The notes under the pieces are model-generated. The model did no database searches and was not told the DNA's origin. It saw only the letters and a list, made by a program, of their open reading frames with translations. From CAWBCR01 sp963787375 (GTDB taxonomy: Bacteria > Chloroflexota > Anaerolineae > Aggregatilineales > UBA3940), in NCBI GenBank assembly GCA_963787375.1, contig CAWBCR010000017.1, positions 1 to 64,000 on the forward strand: a stretch of DNA of 64,000 nucleotides, in the 5' to 3' direction. Below, in pieces: positions 55,130 to 64,000 of this stretch (positions are counted from its first letter, which is position 1; every line of letters begins with the position of its first letter). Position numbers and translations under genes: made by a program.

Positions 55130-57505
55130 TTAGTGCTGCGGCTCGACGCGAACGGTTCCGATGCTGCCGTAATCCGGCCCGTCGCTGCCGCTGGTGACGC
55201 GCAGCCGCAGCCCGTTGTCCATTCGGTACAGCCCGATATGGATCGTATAGTCGCCGGGCGGCGCATCTGGCGGGATGACGATGGCGAATCTGTCGTCGAC
55301 AGGCACGCCCGGCTGCCAGATGGTTGTGGGCAGCAGCCCGCTGCCGGGGACGTCATCGTACTGCGCGACTGGTATTCCGTCCGCGCCTGCCACATGCACG
55401 AACATCTTGAATGAGTCGCGCACCGGAACCGACGTTTCCCACGTGACGGCAAACCGTGCAATTCCCCCTTGCATCACCTCCGGGTCGATCACGGCCACCC
55501 GCAGAAGACTGATGGCATCCTCGTACACCACGCCCGGCGCGCCCCACTCTGGCTGCTGTGGCCCGGCAGCATACTCATACAGGTGCGCCGGTCCAAACCA
55601 GGCGTCACGGATGCGGTATAACAGGCGCACTCCATCCGTCACGATCGTGCGTGTCGGGTCGGTTTGATCTTCGCTGACGAGCAGAATACCCACGCGTTGT
55701 GCGTCGCCAGAGGTTTCCTGCCTCGCGAGCAGCGGGTCGACCTCGGCGGGGGTAGGGGGCCACGCATCGACGCGCAACGGCTGGACGGTTTGCCCGGGCG
55801 CATTACGGGCGTCTGGCAAGAACGTGTCCGGGTATACCAGCAGCGTGCCCGCGCCGAAGTCCGCAGCCGCTGCCGCGACCGACGAGGCGACCTTGCCCGG
55901 ATCAGGCGCGCTCTGCTGGCGGATTGCCTCGGCGAGAGGGCCTATCGCCCCGACAAGGCGATACAGGTTGAGCTTCACATCGAACTGCTGGTAGCTGCGT
56001 ATCAGCAAAAGATCGGCACCGTAAGGATGCTCGGGCAGCGGGTGATCGTAGCCAGCCTCGATGAAATAGACGTGATCGCCGCGCGCAACCCAGCGCGCGA
56101 TAGTCGGCACCATGGCTGCGTCGTCACCCAACCGGAAGCGGCGCATCTCGCCTACCCGCGGCCCCAGGTAGATCCACACCTGCTGTGGGGCGATACTGCC
56201 CATGACGATATCGGTGCTGGTGTCCGGGTCAGTCCACCATTCAGCCAGCAGATCCTGTGCGGCGAGCACGTGCCCGTACCCGGCAGAAATCTGCGTAATG
56301 AACAGGGCGCGATCGGCCCCGGGCAGCGGCGCGGTCGTGGGATCCCTGATCAAGGCGGCGTCAAAGCCAAACCATGGGACTAACGCGGCCAGGGCAATGG
56401 CTGCTCCCCCGACTGCCGCCAGTCGTGGCGCGGTCGTTCGCACGCTCTGAACCAGTGTATCCAGTGAGAGCGCCATCAACACAGCCAGCGGGGCCATCGT
56501 CGACACGAAGTAGCGCCCTGGAAGGTTGACCAGATAACGGGCAGTTAGCATGGGCGCAAATGCGAATCCGACAGCCGGGATGGCTATGAACAGAAACTCT
56601 CGCCAGCGCAAACCGATCACAAGCCACATCCCGGCAAGGGCAACGAGGCCCACCGCTATAGGACCGCCGTAGGCCCACATGATATCCCGGTAAGCAGACA
56701 GGTCGCGCCACAACCCGGCCTGTATGGCCGGGTCTAAGAGATGGAAGAGCTTCAAGTCAGTCAGCGTCACGCTGTCATGTGCCAGCGGTGTAATGCCCTG
56801 CGCGGCGGCGATGGCATACAGCCATCGCGGAACCACGATGGCGACAGCAACCGCGCCAGCGCCGTACGCCAGCGCCTGCCATCTCGGGCGGCGATGCCGG
56901 GTGAGGAGGAGCGCCGCCAGAAACGGCAGCACGAAGCAGGGCAGTGCGCTGAGCTTCGCCAGATAGGCGCACGTGAGTGCCACAGCCAGAAGGGCCGCAC
57001 GCCACGGCGTGGGTTTGCGTGCCAGACCGATCGAGGCGAGGGTGCTCAGCGCCATGAAGGTCGACATCAGAGGGTCGACCAGCGCCGTGCGCTCGTGAAA
57101 GAACGCAAGCGGCGCGACAGCATAGAAAGCACCTGCCAGCAGCCCAACTCTGCGGCTCCCCAGCCCGCGCCCGATCCCGATTGCGGTGGCGGTCGTCAGG
57201 CTGCCGCACAGCACCGACAGCAGGCGGCCCAGGTACGGGCTTTCTGGCCCGTCGGGGCGCAGCAGTGAGAGCAAGAACGGGAACAGCATCTTGTTGTCAT
57301 TGATGCCAATCAGCAGGCGGCCCTGCGCTGCGTCGAAGGACCACATAATGTGCGAAGCTTCGTCCACGTACAGCGGCATGACCATCAGACGGAAGTGGCG
57401 TAGCCCGAACGCGGCCAGAATGATCGCAATGCACAAGGCGAAGTAGACCAGACGCGCCGTGTGCCGGGCTGGAGGCGTGGCGTCTGCGGCGGAAGTGTTA
57501 CTCAT
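55130..57505 (-). CDS. GT39/ArnT-like membrane glycosyltransferase
   Basis: 791 residues from ATG 57505 (AGGAAG upstream). About eleven helices in the first 430 residues form a GT-C fold. The first outer loop has MPLYVDEASHIMWSF with the catalytic Asp-Glu of the PMT/ArnT type, and FFHERTALVDPLMSTFMAL follows. The C-terminal 350 residues are outside the membrane, containing AAPQQVWIYLGP-like IAPQQVWIYLGP, WPPTPAEVDPLLARQE and a terminal beta-sandwich (ARFAVTWETSVPVRDSFKMF, GDYTIHIGLYRMDNGLRL). It should move a sugar from a polyprenyl-phosphate carrier onto protein or lipid, so it may use carriers made by the isoprenoid genes in this window. A good promoter is present. Confidence 0.87.
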   Translation of the reverse strand: MSNTSAADATPPARHTARLVYFALCIAIILAAFGLRHFRLMVMPLYVDEASHIMWSFDAAQGRLLIGINDNKMLFPFLLSLLRPDGPESPYLGRLLSVLCGSLTTATAIGIGRGLGSRRVGLLAGAFYAVAPLAFFHERTALVDPLMSTFMALSTLASIGLARKPTPWRAALLAVALTCAYLAKLSALPCFVLPFLAALLLTRHRRPRWQALAYGAGAVAVAIVVPRWLYAIAAAQGITPLAHDSVTLTDLKLFHLLDPAIQAGLWRDLSAYRDIMWAYGGPIAVGLVALAGMWLVIGLRWREFLFIAIPAVGFAFAPMLTARYLVNLPGRYFVSTMAPLAVLMALSLDTLVQSVRTTAPRLAAVGGAAIALAALVPWFGFDAALIRDPTTAPLPGADRALFITQISAGYGHVLAAQDLLAEWWTDPDTSTDIVMGSIAPQQVWIYLGPRVGEMRRFRLGDDAAMVPTIARWVARGDHVYFIEAGYDHPLPEHPYGADLLLIRSYQQFDVKLNLYRLVGAIGPLAEAIRQQSAPDPGKVASSVAAAAADFGAGTLLVYPDTFLPDARNAPGQTVQPLRVDAWPPTPAEVDPLLARQETSGDAQRVGILLVSEDQTDPTRTIVTDGVRLLYRIRDAWFGPAHLYEYAAGPQQPEWGAPGVVYEDAISLLRVAVIDPEVMQGGIARFAVTWETSVPVRDSFKMFVHVAGADGIPVAQYDDVPGSGLLPTTIWQPGVPVDDRFAIVIPPDAPPGDYTIHIGLYRMDNGLRLRVTSGSDGPDYGSIGTVRVEPQH
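55749..55759 (+). repeat. GGGGTAGGGGG motif, copy 7 (KOPS-like)
   Basis: Exact 11-mer inside the GT39 gene, on the strand opposite to its coding strand; it encodes the Pro-Thr-Pro of WPPTPAEV. Confidence 0.6.
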
Positions 57506-57574
57506 ATCTTCCTGCTGGTTCTCAAGTCGGTGACCCAACGTCGAGTGCGTTCCGGCGGATGCTGCTGTCGTGCA

Positions 57575-57603
57575 ATTATAGTGAGGCCGCGGGGATGCTC
57601 CAA
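57575..57603 (-). promoter_or_regulatory. sigma70-type promoter of the GT39-cinA transcript
   Basis: On the minus strand TTGGAG (57603-57598) and a perfect TATAAT (57580-57575) are 17 nt apart, 70 nt before the GT39 start. Confidence 0.65.
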
Positions 57604-57667
57604 AAAAAGCAAGCGCAGGAACATCACCCTCGGGTGCGGGACTGTGGTTTGACAGGAATTGCGTGCA

Positions 57668-57675
57668 GGGTAGGG
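57668..57675 (+). repeat. GGGTAGGG, short KOPS-like copy
   Basis: An 8-mer match to GGGNAGGG in the gap before the cNMP-binding gene's stop, again on the + strand. Confidence 0.4.
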
Positions 57676-57678
57676 CGG

Positions 57679-58194
57679 TCAGTCGCCGGAGTGCCCCCCA
57701 CGTGTCCACGTGAGGAACTCGCGTATCTGGAAATCGGTCGTACGCGTACGGATGGTCAGTGCCAGGTCGATGGCCAGGTTGCGCATAAGGTTGTAGCCCA
57801 GCCGTGGGTGTTGCTCGCATAGTTTGACAAGATCTCGGCGCGGGATCACGACCAGCCAGGTATCGCTCTGGCCGCAGCGCGCAGCAGCCGAACGGACCCC
57901 CTGATCGACCAGCGCGATCTCTCCAAAAGAATCGCCGCGCCGAACGGTGGTAATGGTGACTGGCCTTTCGCCAGGCTCGCCGCCAATTGGCGATGCATCG
58001 ATCTGGATGTCCACCTCGCCGCTGGCCACTACGTACAACTCGTCGCTGATTGAGCCCTGGGTGAAGATCACGTCGTCCGCATCAAAACACGCCAGATGGC
58101 TGAGGTCGGCAATCAGCCCCAGTTGAGCCGCGTCCAACCCTGCGAAGATTGGCGCGTCCTCCAACACTTCCGGGATCGGTGGCAGGTCAAGCAT
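57679..58194 (-). CDS. cyclic nucleotide-binding domain protein
   Basis: 171 residues from ATG 58194 (GAGG upstream). A single cNMP-binding beta-barrel: VLEDAPIFAGLDAAQLGLIA, FDADDVIFTQGSISDELYVV, GDSFGEIALVDQGVRSAAAR (phosphate cassette), then a helix LCEQHPRLGYNLMRNLAIDLA. There is no DNA-binding helix-turn-helix after it, unlike CRP. The cassette has VRSAA instead of PRxA, so ligand type is uncertain. It may control a partner by contact. Divergent from yraN. Confidence 0.88.
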   Translation of the reverse strand: MLDLPPIPEVLEDAPIFAGLDAAQLGLIADLSHLACFDADDVIFTQGSISDELYVVASGEVDIQIDASPIGGEPGERPVTITTVRRGDSFGEIALVDQGVRSAAARCGQSDTWLVVIPRRDLVKLCEQHPRLGYNLMRNLAIDLALTIRTRTTDFQIREFLTWTRGGHSGD

Positions 58195-58288
58195 GATTCG
58201 CCTCACATGGTATCATTAGCGAGGACTGTACATGCATTCTATCATAGCCTTCATCCACGAACAATCATGTCCAAGAGGAACAGCATCG

Positions 58289-58660
58289 ATGGCATCAACT
58301 ACCGAACGGGGTCGCCGGGGTGAGGATCTCGCTGCGCAGGCGCTCACCACATACGGCTGTGACATCGTAGATCGCAACTGGCGCTGCGCGGGAGGCGAGA
58401 TCGACCTCGTGGCACGCGAGGCGGATGCATGGGTCTTTGTCGAGGTGAAGACGCGCCAGAGTGAAACGTATGGCACGCCCGAAGAGGCAGTCGATGCGGC
58501 CAAGCAGGGCCGCCTGCTGCAGGCAGCAGTGGCCTATCTATCTGAGCATGATCTTGAGGACGTGGACTGGCGCATCGACGTGATCGCCATCACGCTCGCC
58601 GCGGATGGCAGGGTACAACGGCTGACTCGCTACTGTGACGCGGTCCGCGACGATGGCTGA
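58289..58660 (+). CDS. YraN/UPF0102 family nuclease-like protein
   Basis: 123 residues from ATG 58289 (AGAGGAAC upstream). TERGRRGEDLAAQALTTYG is the usual start. GGEIDLVAREADAWVFVEVKTRQ gives the D-x(n)-E-x-K core of the endonuclease fold, and YGTPEEAVDAAKQGRLLQAA is a family motif. The family's role is not settled; DNA uptake or repair has been suggested. It overlaps the miaA start by 8 nt. Confidence 0.93.
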   Translation: MASTTERGRRGEDLAAQALTTYGCDIVDRNWRCAGGEIDLVAREADAWVFVEVKTRQSETYGTPEEAVDAAKQGRLLQAAVAYLSEHDLEDVDWRIDVIAITLAADGRVQRLTRYCDAVRDDG

Positions 58661-59613
58661 GCCGAACGGGCATCCGCTGGTTGTCGTCGTTGGCCCGACG
58701 GCTGTCGGCAAGACTGAAGTTGCAATCTGGCTGGCGCAGACATTCGGTGGGGAGATCATTTCCGCCAACTCGCGGCAGGTGTATCGCGGTATGGATATCG
58801 GTACGGCCAAACCCACGCGCGAACAACGCGCCGCTGTGCCGCATCACCTGCTCGATTTCCTCGATCCTGACCAGTGGCTGACGCTGGCCGAGTTCCAGTC
58901 TCGCGCCTACGCCGAAATCGACGCGGTGCACGTGCGGGGCAACCTGCCGCTGCTGGTTGGCGGCACCGGGCAGTACGTCCGCTCCGTGGTGGAGGGCTGG
59001 GGGATCCCCCACGTGCCGCCTCATCCCGGTCTGCGCGCCGACCTGGTGGCGCTGGCGGATACCTATGGCCCCATCCCCCTGCATGCCTGGCTGGCATCGG
59101 TCGACACCGAGGCCGCCTCAGCAATCGACCCTCGCAACGTGCGGCGCGTCGCGCGGGCGCTCGAAGTGTATCTGGTGGCGGGCACGCCGATTTCGGTGCT
59201 ACAGCGGCGGACGCCGCCGTCGTACCGCATCCTGCAGATCGGGCTGACTCTGCCGCGCGAACAGCTCTATGCCCGCATCGATGCGCGCATCGACCGGATG
59301 ATCGAACAGGGTCTGGTGGATGAGGTCAAGAGGTTGCTTGCAGCGGGCTACGGCTGGGACCTGCCCGCGATGAGCAGCCTGGGGTACGTGCAGTTCGGTG
59401 GTTATCTGAATGGCTGCGAGCCGCTGGAGGATGCCGTGCAGACTGTGAAGCGCGAAACCCGCCGAATTCGTGCGGCAGCAGGCCACCTGGTTCCGCCTCG
59501 ACGACCCTGCTGTCACCTGGTTCGACATGACCTCAGCATCGGTCGAGGATATCGAGGCGCAGGTGCGGGGTTGGCTGGCTGCGCCGCCTACGGCTTCGAC
59601 ATCTCAATCGTGA
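58653..59613 (+). CDS. miaA: tRNA dimethylallyltransferase MiaA (frameshifted near the end)
   Basis: About 320 residues from ATG 58653. It adds dimethylallyl to A37 of tRNAs that read codons starting with U. P-loop VVGPTAVGKTEVAIWLA, ISANSRQVYRGMDIGTAKPT, HHLLDFLDPDQWLTLAEFQ, LLVGGTGQYVRSVVEG and the C-terminal SSLGYVQFGGYLNG are all present. A one-base insertion near 59,464 shifts the frame after KRETRR; FVRQQATWFRLDDPAVTWFD continues in the next frame to TGA at 59611-59613, the normal end. This end overlaps the 3' end of the convergent protease gene by 26 nt. Its substrate, dimethylallyl diphosphate, comes from the isoprenoid pathway. Confidence 0.94.
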
Positions 59614-61868
59614 TGTCGGTCGGCGAGGGCTGCTCGCGCGGGATGGTGAAGTTGTCTTCAACGATGGTGATGTACCCATCGGCAAACACGAACGTCGTAT
59701 AGAATCGCCCGCGCGTCAGGCCGCGCGGCAGTTCAAATCGCCCTTCGCGGTCGGTGATCGCCTGTGTGAAGATGTCCTTCTCGTTCCAGGTGAAGGCTGG
59801 CAATTCGAGGGCCACATCGAGCACGGCTACCATTGCACCCGAGATGCCCTCACCGGTCAGCGCGTCGATGACCCGCCCACTGATCTGTACGTCGCTGCTG
59901 GCAGCCGCCTCGCCGCTGAGCGGCTGCGCGCCGCTGCCGACCGACACATTGGCCGAGAACATAGGCCGGTTATCGACCAGCACTTCGACGGCGTAGGCAC
60001 CGTCCGGCAGCGGAAGGTTGGATTCCAACGCTACCCAGTAGCCTGTACCGACGCCTCCGGCATCCCACAACTGGGTGCTGCTGGCGATCAGCCGACCATC
60101 CTCAAACCAGCGGAAGGTCCACAGCAGGCCGTTGGGCATGAAGTCCCAGTCGACAAACGCATACAGGGCCGTGGTGCCGGTCGGCAGCACCAGGCCGCTC
60201 GCGCCAGTCTGCCCGCTAGGCAGGCCATCACGCGTGATGTCGTTAGCCAGGCTTGCGTTAGAGAACACGATCGGGAACTGGCCGCCAGGATTGCCCGCCA
60301 GCACGACGTCGCCGGTTGCGGCTAGCCGCTGACCGATGAACAACTCCAGGCGGTAAGTCCCCATCGGCAGGCCCTGCGAATTCTCTGCCAGCACGCTGGT
60401 CTCCCCGCTCGGACCCTTATCCCACAAATACGTTGCGCGGAAGACCTCCGAGCCGTCGAGCGACCACACCTCGGTCCAGTCCTGGCCATCCTCCATCCCT
60501 TCAAAGCTGAACTGGCCGTTGAAGCGCTGGATACCCTGCGGGAACATCGTCCCGGTCATGATGAAGTCGCCCGTGTCGTTCGGGACGCCGAATTTCAGAT
60601 CGCTGAATACCTGCTGATCGATGTCGCCACCCACGGTCAGGCTGGCGGCTGCGACTGGCTTGCCGCTGATCAGGATCGTGAACTCGTAGGTGCCGTCGGG
60701 CCAGGTCTTGTTTTCGGTGCCCATGTACCACGACCCCGACAGGCCACCGCCCCATGCTACCGGCCCCAGGCTGAACTGAGGCATGTCGAGCCCGTCGTGG
60801 GTGACGCGAATCTCATAAGGAGTGCCGGGCCGCATGTTGGCGTAGTCGAAGAACAGGTACACGCTGTTCACGCCGCCTGGCATGCCGCTCAAGATGCGCG
60901 TTGGCACGCCCTGATCGTCGACGCCTTGCGAGAAGAAGATGCGCGAGATGGCCGGATCACCCAGCGTCGTAAGCGCGGGTTGGCCGGCGTGGTGGTCCAG
61001 CCGGTAGCCACTCTTCGCCGCCTCGATCAGCGGCTGCGCGAACAGGATCGGGCGGATGGCCGTGACCGTGCCACCGATTGGCACGCAGGCATCCCGGTCG
61101 TTGATCAGCCCGTCGCCAGTGTTGTCCTGGATGCTGAGGCACAGCGAGTCCGGCAGGGTGCCAGTTGTGGCTGGCGCGCTGGTCGGGATTCCCACCAGCT
61201 TGCCCGTGGCGTCATAGGCACCACCGCCGCTCATACCACCACCCAGCGTCGAGTCGGTGCGCAGCCAGGCGTTGCTGCTGCCACTCTTTTCTGCGGTTAT
61301 CCCGGTGATCACGCCCTGAATGGCGGTCACGCTGGTAGCGCTAATGTCCGGGAAGCCGACGAACGTCAGACCGTTGCCGACGGCCAAGCCGGAGGAAATC
61401 GCCAACCGGTGCGAATGGCAGGTTCAGGTTCTGCGGATCGATCTGGCTGCCGTCCAGACTGGCGGTAATCTGCAGGACCGCGATGTCCGTGATCTGGTCG
61501 CTCTGAACAACCTGGGCCAGATAAGTTGGCACCGGCGGCTCGTCGAGCCGGACCGCCAGCGCGACGATGATCCGCTCGCCCCGGCATGGCCCCTCCGGCA
61601 GCGCCAGGTGGGCGTTGGTAAGGATCAGGCCGCTGCTGCTGATCAGTGTACCTGACCCGACGCATGAAAGGACCTGCGTGCCCCCTGCGTTGTAGGTCTG
61701 CATCAGGAACACGGTGGCCTGTTCAGCCTGCTGGATGGGCCCTGCAACCTCAGTCTGGGCCAGCGCCCCTGGCGTCAGCGCGAACAGCAGCAGCGCCAGC
61801 GCGGCGATCAGCACTGCCCATGACTTGCGTGGGACGATATGCGTTGGTTGGTGAAGGTCTTCGCTCAT
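59588..61868 (-). CDS. secreted S1C/trypsin-like serine protease with large C-terminal region (frameshifted)
   Basis: About 760 residues from ATG 61868. The signal peptide is SWAVLIAALALLLFALTPGALA. The protease domain (about 50-260) has catalytic His in LILTNAHLALPE, Asp in QITDIAVLQI and Ser in LGGGMSGGGAYDATGKLVG. A frame break near 61,390 lies between APVGDFLRL and LAVGNGLTFVGFPDI. The rest holds several beta-sandwich domains (YLFFDYANMRPGTPYEIRV, GTYEFTILISGKPVAAASL, GTYRLELFIGQRLAATGDVV) and a carboxypeptidase-regulatory-like domain (ISGRVIDALTGEGISGAMVA). It is the last gene of a three-gene operon. Confidence 0.85.
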
Positions 61869-61872
61869 CAGA

Positions 61873-62487
61873 TCAGTACCGTAAGCTCGCCAGGAATCGC
61901 TGGAAACCTGGCCGTCCGTTGTTAAATGTGGTCTCATCCGCCATGTAGCTCAGGACGATGGCCCGGTCACCGTCACGGATGACAATGTCCTGACCGAGGA
62001 CCACCACCGGCAGTCGCTGGATGAACGGGTTGGGGTCCGCGTCGACAAACGCAAAGTCCATCTGGGTCACCGTTTGCCCGCCCAGCAACGTGTTCTGAAC
62101 GCTCAAGACGCGGTAAGCTGACAGGTTAATCGAGCGCTGCAACGTCAGCCCGTCGAGCACGTTGCGGATCGACGTCTGCCCGCCTGCAGGGATAATCGCG
62201 ATCTGGTACTGCGTTTTGAACGGGCGCGCCTTCGGGTCGCGGATGCGGGCGAGATAGCTTCCGCTCTCGTCAACCAGCCAGCCCGCCGGGTATTCGACCT
62301 CGAGGCCGGCTTCCGTGCTTTGATACGTCCACAACTGGCTGCTCGTCTGCTGCCGCAGCAGCAGCCCTACTGCCAGCGAGAACGCGACCAGCAGGACAAC
62401 GGCCAACTCCGAAAAACGATCGCTGCGGGTGAGCGCCATCGTCGGGCGTGCGGCCCCATGGTCCTGCGCCAGTGTGTGGTCGGTCAC
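61873..62487 (-). CDS. single-pass membrane protein with PsbP-like outer domain
   Basis: 204 residues from GTG 62487, overlapping the upstream gene's stop by 4 nt. A cytoplasmic start of about 25 residues, one membrane helix (LAVVLLVAFSLAVGLLL), then a domain beginning WTYQSTEAGLEVEYPAGWLVDE, with VLDGLTLQRSINLSAYRVL and RAIVLSYMADE. The FxxxYPxGW start and the overall strand pattern resemble PsbP/MOG1 proteins. The role is unknown; co-transcription with the protease suggests an envelope function. Confidence 0.72.
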   Translation of the reverse strand: MTDHTLAQDHGAARPTMALTRSDRFSELAVVLLVAFSLAVGLLLRQQTSSQLWTYQSTEAGLEVEYPAGWLVDESGSYLARIRDPKARPFKTQYQIAIIPAGGQTSIRNVLDGLTLQRSINLSAYRVLSVQNTLLGGQTVTQMDFAFVDADPNPFIQRLPVVVLGQDIVIRDGDRAIVLSYMADETTFNNGRPGFQRFLASLRY

Positions 62488-63461
62488 TCGGTGTACTCCA
62501 GACGCGCTTTCGTCAAGGCGTTATGCCGCGAGAACAACCCGTAAACGGCTGCAAAGGTGGCAATCAGCACCACGACGCTCAGCACCAGCCCCGGCCACGG
62601 GCTGAATCCGACCGAGGTCAGGTTCAGCCGGATCCGGTCCAGCTCATTGCCGGCATACAGCAGCAGCCCGCCGACTGCGCCGGCCAGCGCGACACCTGCG
62701 CCCATGTAGTAGAACGGCAGGTCCTCAAACCGATTGCGGCCCAGAAAGTAGCCGACGATCAGCGCGCTGGACAGGTAGGCGCACGTCTGTCCTATCAGGC
62801 GCAGGCTGCCGTTCAGCAGGGTCAGCCCGTTCTGGTCGAGCACGTACAACACGTTTAGCGCGGCAGCGTAGCCCAATCCGGCAGCCAGCGCATACAACAC
62901 GCCATCCGCGCGGTGGTCAAAGTAGACCGTTTGCCATACCGAATAGCGCACTACGGCGTACAGGATGAAGGCGTGCAGCATGCCGTAAATCAGAATGTTG
63001 CCAAGAAAGCGATTGCTGGCCGAGGTACGGGCCAGCCATACGTTGATCTGGAGCAGGTCGAACAGCACTGGGCGTGTCGCTGCCGCGGCGATCAGTGCAG
63101 CCAGCACAAAGATCGTTGGCAGCAGCGGTGAAAGGGCCAGCCTGCCGCGCTGGCCGGCCCGGTAGATCAACAGCATCCATGCCAGTGCCGGGACGACCGA
63201 GACAACCATCCCGACGAGAATCCGCGCTGTGCCTGCCATGGAGTTGTGCAGCACAAGCTGACCGCCTGCAACCCCGGCAACAAGCAGCGCCATCATGAGG
63301 AACGTCAGCACGCTCGACCGCCACACGGGCCGCACATCATCCGAGAACATTGCGAGGTGGGTCCGGCAGAAGGTGCGCCCACCGTATTCACGGGTGTCTG
63401 CCAGCGCCCGACCGCAGACTACGCAGCGGTGATCCAAGGTTCGTTGTTGCATGATCGCCAT
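62484..63461 (-). CDS. PrsW-like polytopic membrane protein with N-terminal zinc finger and lost glutamates
   Basis: 325 residues from ATG 63461. The N-terminus has CVVCGRALADTREYGGRTFCRTH, a four-ligand zinc site, though only the pieces CVVCGRAL and FCRTH matter. Nine or so membrane helices follow. The segment YFDHRADGVLYALAAGLGYA then AALNVLYVL aligns with PrsW proteases, where the usual end is AxxEN. The catalytic EExxK helix of PrsW reads MLHAFILYAVV here and the ENxLY glutamate is Leu, so protease activity is unlikely. It heads the operon with the PsbP-like protein and the S1C protease. Confidence 0.65.
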   Translation of the reverse strand: MAIMQQRTLDHRCVVCGRALADTREYGGRTFCRTHLAMFSDDVRPVWRSSVLTFLMMALLVAGVAGGQLVLHNSMAGTARILVGMVVSVVPALAWMLLIYRAGQRGRLALSPLLPTIFVLAALIAAAATRPVLFDLLQINVWLARTSASNRFLGNILIYGMLHAFILYAVVRYSVWQTVYFDHRADGVLYALAAGLGYAAALNVLYVLDQNGLTLLNGSLRLIGQTCAYLSSALIVGYFLGRNRFEDLPFYYMGAGVALAGAVGGLLLYAGNELDRIRLNLTSVGFSPWPGLVLSVVVLIATFAAVYGLFSRHNALTKARLEYTE

Positions 63462-63508
63462 TGTACCCACCCCACTGGGAGCTTTCAACGTGTCGCCGGG
63501 CGGCGTGT

Positions 63509-63519
63509 GGGGTAGGGGG
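63509..63519 (+). repeat. GGGGTAGGGGG motif, copy 8 (KOPS-like)
   Basis: Exact 11-mer between the divergent PrsW-like and oligopeptide-binding genes. Confidence 0.6.
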
Positions 63520-63539
63520 CCCCGCCTTTCGATGAGTTA

Positions 63540-63568
63540 TTGTCGGCGTTACCTGTGCGGCGTATACT
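63540..63568 (+). promoter_or_regulatory. sigma70-type promoter of the oligopeptide-binding protein gene
   Basis: TTGTCG at 63540-63545 and TATACT at 63563-63568 with a 17-nt spacer, 45 nt before ATG 63613. Confidence 0.6.
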
Positions 63569-63612
63569 GTTCCGGTACGTGACACAGACTACGGGCGGAA
63601 GGTCAAATCCTC

Positions 63613-64000
63613 ATGCGTGGCATGTTTGTCGCTCTGCGACGGCTATTGGCGGTGTCGACTGTTTCCCTGCTGATGGCGCTTGTTGTAGTGGGCTGCGCCC
63701 GGCAGCAGCAGGTCCAGACGACTGATCTGGTCTACGGCCTGACGATTGTCCCTTCCGGGATCGATCCGCACATCTTCTCCTCATCTGAGCTTGGAATCCC
63801 GCTGCGCAGCGTCTACGACACGCTGGTCTATCGCGATGCCGAATCGCTCGACTTCGTCCCTGGGCTGGCGGAAAAGTGGGACATCAGCCCGGACGGGCTG
63901 ACCTACACCTTCCAACTGCGGCAGGACGTAACCTTTCACGACGGCACGCCTTTCAACGCCGATGCGGTCCGTGTCAACATCGAGCGTATCCTGGCCGCCG
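63613..64000 (+). CDS. oligopeptide/nickel-type ABC substrate-binding lipoprotein (SBP family 5), partial
   Basis: The first 129 codons are present; the gene runs off the right edge. The signal is RRLLAVSTVSLLMALVVV with lipobox VVVGC. SBP family 5 features follow: LTIVPSGIDPHIFSSSELG, VYDTLVYRDAESLDFVPGLA, then the signature EKWDISPDGLTYTFQLRQDV, and FHDGTPFNADAVRVNIERI. It binds peptides or similar solutes for an ABC importer, whose permease genes probably lie to the right of the window. Confidence 0.94.
   Translation, partial: MRGMFVALRRLLAVSTVSLLMALVVVGCARQQQVQTTDLVYGLTIVPSGIDPHIFSSSELGIPLRSVYDTLVYRDAESLDFVPGLAEKWDISPDGLTYTFQLRQDVTFHDGTPFNADAVRVNIERILAA

Overview
The window is two unrelated pieces of DNA joined at about 9,003/9,004. 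Positions 1-9,003 read as a planctomycete. They hold a B12-binding radical SAM protein, a BBP7-type outer membrane beta-barrel protein, and two very long secreted repeat proteins. One of the repeat proteins starts with the LEDRRLL motif and dockerin-like repeats; both carry tandem cadherin-like modules and an SdrD-B-like domain. This part is full of single-base frame breaks. It ends inside one unit of a near-identical repeat of about 315 bp, which is a classic place for a false assembly join.

Positions 9,004-64,000 read as a Chloroflexota chromosome (probably Anaerolineae-like; no rRNA or tRNA gene is present to settle the class). Supporting traits are the kinase and formylglycine-enzyme-like fusion, the mevalonate/isopentenyl phosphate kinase cluster, the many proline/threonine-rich lipoproteins, and the mix of housekeeping genes. 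No prophage, IS element, CRISPR array, rRNA or tRNA was seen. Several genes (macB ATPase, the EamA exporter, aspA, the kinase at 35.5 kb, the UbiA-type prenyltransferase, miaA, the S1C protease) each carry isolated one-base shifts that look like consensus errors.

Layout of the Chloroflexota part: 9.0-12.7 kb MacA/MacB-type exporter; 12.8-18.3 kb GbsR-like regulator, polyprenyl synthase, obg, nadD and a double solute-binding lipoprotein; 18.3-22.1 kb EamA exporter, zinc-ribbon protein and a GH38-like protein with an altered zinc site; 22.4-25.7 kb superoxide dismutase, ferredoxin, aspartase and DtxR regulator; 25.7-33.4 kb JAMM protease, PlsY-like protein, branched-chain amino acid binding protein, prepilin peptidase, mnmA, sthA and eno; 33.4-39.3 kb deacetylase, zinc-ribbon membrane protein, kinase/FGE fusion and an M23/glycosidase-like fusion; 39.4-44.4 kb a five-gene operon headed by the RseP-type intramembrane protease; 44.5-48.3 kb an isoprenoid operon under a consensus promoter; 48.4-59.6 kb tlyA, a second kinase paired with a lipoprotein sharing its outer domain, lepA, cinA, GT39, a cNMP-binding protein, yraN and miaA; 59.6-63.5 kb a protease/PrsW-like operon; and the start of an oligopeptide-binding protein.

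The most striking non-genic signal is the 11-mer GGGGTAGGGGG. It occurs seven times, with two shorter versions, always on the + strand, about every 5-13 kb from 10.4 to 63.5 kb. I found no reverse-complement copy. It contains GGGNAGGG, the KOPS consensus that directs the FtsK translocase in Escherichia coli, so it is proposed as the chromosome-orienting motif of this lineage. Other points of interest are homologues with changed catalytic residues (GH38, PrsW, CinA C-terminal domain, deacetylase, FGE), the kinase/lipoprotein pair, and the alternative mevalonate route.
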